In this document: positions 62,414 through 64,000 of the stretch, piece by piece
How positions within the stretch are numbered: position 1 is the stretch's first letter
Layout of the letters: each line of letters opens with the position of its first letter
Source of the DNA: Sphingosinicellaceae bacterium
GTDB taxonomy: Bacteria > Pseudomonadota > Alphaproteobacteria > Sphingomonadales > Sphingomonadaceae
DNA: 64,000 bases
Reading direction: 5' to 3'
Assembly: GCA_019285715.1 (NCBI GenBank)
Contig: CP079108.1
Location: 4,293,001 to 4,357,000 of the forward strand
Program-made: the position numbers and the translations under genes
The notes under the pieces: generated by a model
Told to the model about the DNA's origin: nothing
Seen by the model: the letters and a program-made list of their open reading frames with translations, nothing else
Database searches by the model: none

Positions 62414-64000
62414 ATGGCCACCGCCCTGAAGCCTGCCGCCGCCTGGCCCGCCGTGTCGATCGCCGACGCGCACGCGCTGCTGACCGCGCCGGGCCAGCCG
62501 TTCGAGATGGTCACGCTCGACATCCGCGGCATCCCGACCCGGACGTGGAAGAACGCCCCGCCGACGCTGCGTGACGTCTTCCTCGGCGGGCGGCTGCATG
62601 GCGACCGGATCTTTCTGGTCCACGAGGACGAGCGCGTCAGTTTCGAGACCTTTGCCCGTGCCGCGCTGGCCCTTGCCGCGCGGTTCCAGGCGGACGGGCT
62701 GGTCAAGGGCGACCGCGTCGCGGTGGTGATGCGCAACATCCCAGAATGGCCGGTGGCGTTCTTCGCGGCGCAGGTGTGCGGGGCGATCGTCACGCCGCTC
62801 AACGCCTGGTGGACCGGTGCCGAGCTCGAATACGGGCTGGCGGACTCGGGCGCCAAGCTGCTCGTCGTCGACGGCGAGCGCCTCGCCCGCCTGACCGAGC
62901 ATTTGCCCAACTGCCCCGCGCTGGAGCGCATCTACGTCACCCGTGACGCCGACGAATACAGCGAGACCAGCGCCAACCCGCTGATCTCACGCCTCGAAGC
63001 CGTCATCGGCACCCCGGAAACCTGGGCCGCGCTGCCGCCCGGCGACCTCCCGGCAGTCGAAATTTTGCCTGAGGACGACGCGACGATCTTCTATACCAGC
63101 GGCACCACCGGCAAGCCCAAGGGTGCGCTCGGCACCCACCGCAACATCGTCTCGAACATCATGGCAAGCGCCTTCAGCCAGGCCCGGACCTACGTCCGCC
63201 GCGGCGAAACCCCGCCCGCGCCCGACCCGGCCGCGCCGCAGAAGTCGACCCTCCTCAGCGTGCCGTTCTTCCACGCCACCGGCTGCCACGCCGTCCTGTC
63301 GCCGGCCCTGTTCGCTGGGGTCAAGCTGGTGATGATGCGCAAGTGGGACCCGGAGCGCGCCATGCAGCTGATCGAGCGCGAGCGCATCAGCAGCTGCGGC
63401 GGCGTCCCGACCATCGCCTGGCAGATCATCGAGCACCCGGCCCGCGCCAACTATGACCTGTCGAGCCTGGAGAGCGTCGCTTACGGTGGTGCACCGTCGG
63501 CCCCCGAACTCGTCCGCCAGATCAAGGCGAGCTTCCCGAAGTCGCAGCCCGGCAACGGCTGGGGCATGACCGAGACCTCCGCCACCTTCACCCACCACAT
63601 GGGCGAGGATTACGAGCACCGCCCCGACAGTTGCGGGCCGCCGGTCGCGGTGTGCGACCTGAAGGTCGTCGATCCGCAGGGGAAACCACTGCCGACCGGC
63701 GTGATCGGCGAGTTGTGGGGACGCGGGCCCAACGTCGTGAAGGGCTATTGGAACAAGCCCGAGGCAACCGCGGAGACCTTCACCGACGGCTGGGTCCACA
63801 CCGGCGATCTGGCGCGCCTCGACGACGAGGGTTTCTGCTTCATCATCGACCGCGCCAAGGACATGCTGATCCGCGGCGGCGAGAACATCTACTGCGTCGA
63901 GGTCGAGAACGCCCTCTACGAGCACCCCGCCGTGATGGACGCGGCGATCGTCGCCCGCCCCCACCACAGCCTCGGCGAGGAGCCCGCCGCGATTGTCACC
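62414..64000 (+). CDS. AMP-binding acyl-CoA synthetase (partial, runs off window)
   Basis: The first 529 residues of an acyl-CoA ligase, cut by the window end in frame. The ATP motif FYTSGTTGKPKGA, the GWGMTETSAT motif, GELWGRGPNVVKGYW and the hinge segment GWVHTGDLARLDDEGFCFIIDRAKDMLIRGGENIYCVEVE are all intact. It activates a fatty or aromatic acid as the adenylate, then the CoA thioester. GGGAG precedes the ATG. The C-terminal catalytic lysine lies beyond the window. Chain-length specificity unknown. Confidence 0.93.
   Translation, partial: MATALKPAAAWPAVSIADAHALLTAPGQPFEMVTLDIRGIPTRTWKNAPPTLRDVFLGGRLHGDRIFLVHEDERVSFETFARAALALAARFQADGLVKGDRVAVVMRNIPEWPVAFFAAQVCGAIVTPLNAWWTGAELEYGLADSGAKLLVVDGERLARLTEHLPNCPALERIYVTRDADEYSETSANPLISRLEAVIGTPETWAALPPGDLPAVEILPEDDATIFYTSGTTGKPKGALGTHRNIVSNIMASAFSQARTYVRRGETPPAPDPAAPQKSTLLSVPFFHATGCHAVLSPALFAGVKLVMMRKWDPERAMQLIERERISSCGGVPTIAWQIIEHPARANYDLSSLESVAYGGAPSAPELVRQIKASFPKSQPGNGWGMTETSATFTHHMGEDYEHRPDSCGPPVAVCDLKVVDPQGKPLPTGVIGELWGRGPNVVKGYWNKPEATAETFTDGWVHTGDLARLDDEGFCFIIDRAKDMLIRGGENIYCVEVENALYEHPAVMDAAIVARPHHSLGEEPAAIVT

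Overview
This is a G+C-rich, gene-dense stretch of an alphaproteobacterial chromosome, most likely from the Sphingomonadales. The attribution rests on the gene order hemE / intergenic gap / PPSR-maf-aroE-coaE-dnaQ (the arrangement around the Caulobacter-type origin), on parB-parA-rsmG-mnmG-mnmE followed by a DUF6489 gene, on MmcB with a GTTC-N7-GTTC SOS box, on RegB/RegA, and on small alphaproteobacterial families such as DUF1491. Family assignments come from reading the translated sequence; no database search was run. I saw no tRNA, rRNA, insertion sequence, prophage or CRISPR array.

Layout. 0-8 kb: a minus-strand SCO/YcgN/YgjP group, an ankyrin protein with DUF5996, a RegB/RegA-type redox two-component system, an amidase with a crotonase, and MscL. 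8-12 kb: a LemA/TPM envelope cluster, a haem-oxygenase-like diiron enzyme and an outer-membrane beta-barrel protein. 12-19.6 kb: the origin-linked block. rho, hemJ and hemE read left and PPSR, maf, aroE, coaE, dnaQ and hpf read right from a 345-bp gap that has DnaA boxes and seven GANTC sites. 19.6-30 kb: housekeeping and catabolic genes (thioesterase, SleB hydrolase, MsrB, DUF885, DEAD helicase, cyclophilin, FahA/MaiA, M28 peptidase). 30-36.5 kb: der, bamB and a YfgM-like gene, then panB and a hybrid histidine kinase.

36.6-43.1 kb holds the chromosome segregation and tRNA modification cluster parB-parA-rsmG-mnmG-mnmE, with nine copies of the parS palindrome, four of them inside rsmG and mnmG coding sequence. 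43.2-48.5 kb: an XRE regulator with a membrane protein, an Rrf2 regulator and a sulfate ABC transporter (sbp-cysT-cysW-cysA). 48.6-59 kb: quinone oxidoreductase, M61 peptidase, a LysR gene divergent from mmsA-mmsB (valine degradation), an EF-hand protein, GST, a phytase-like esterase and RecQ. 59-64 kb: a YafY-type regulator with a VOC protein, a Nudix hydrolase, an MFS transporter and an acyl-CoA synthetase cut by the window end.

No clearly new multi-gene system is visible. The observations most worth following are the candidate oriC, the dense parS array on the opposite side of that origin from its usual place and head-on to the expected fork, a RegB homologue lacking the redox cysteine, a diiron-oxidase-like gene behind a stress-type promoter and a perfect palindrome, the SOS box of mmcB, and several operator-like repeats.
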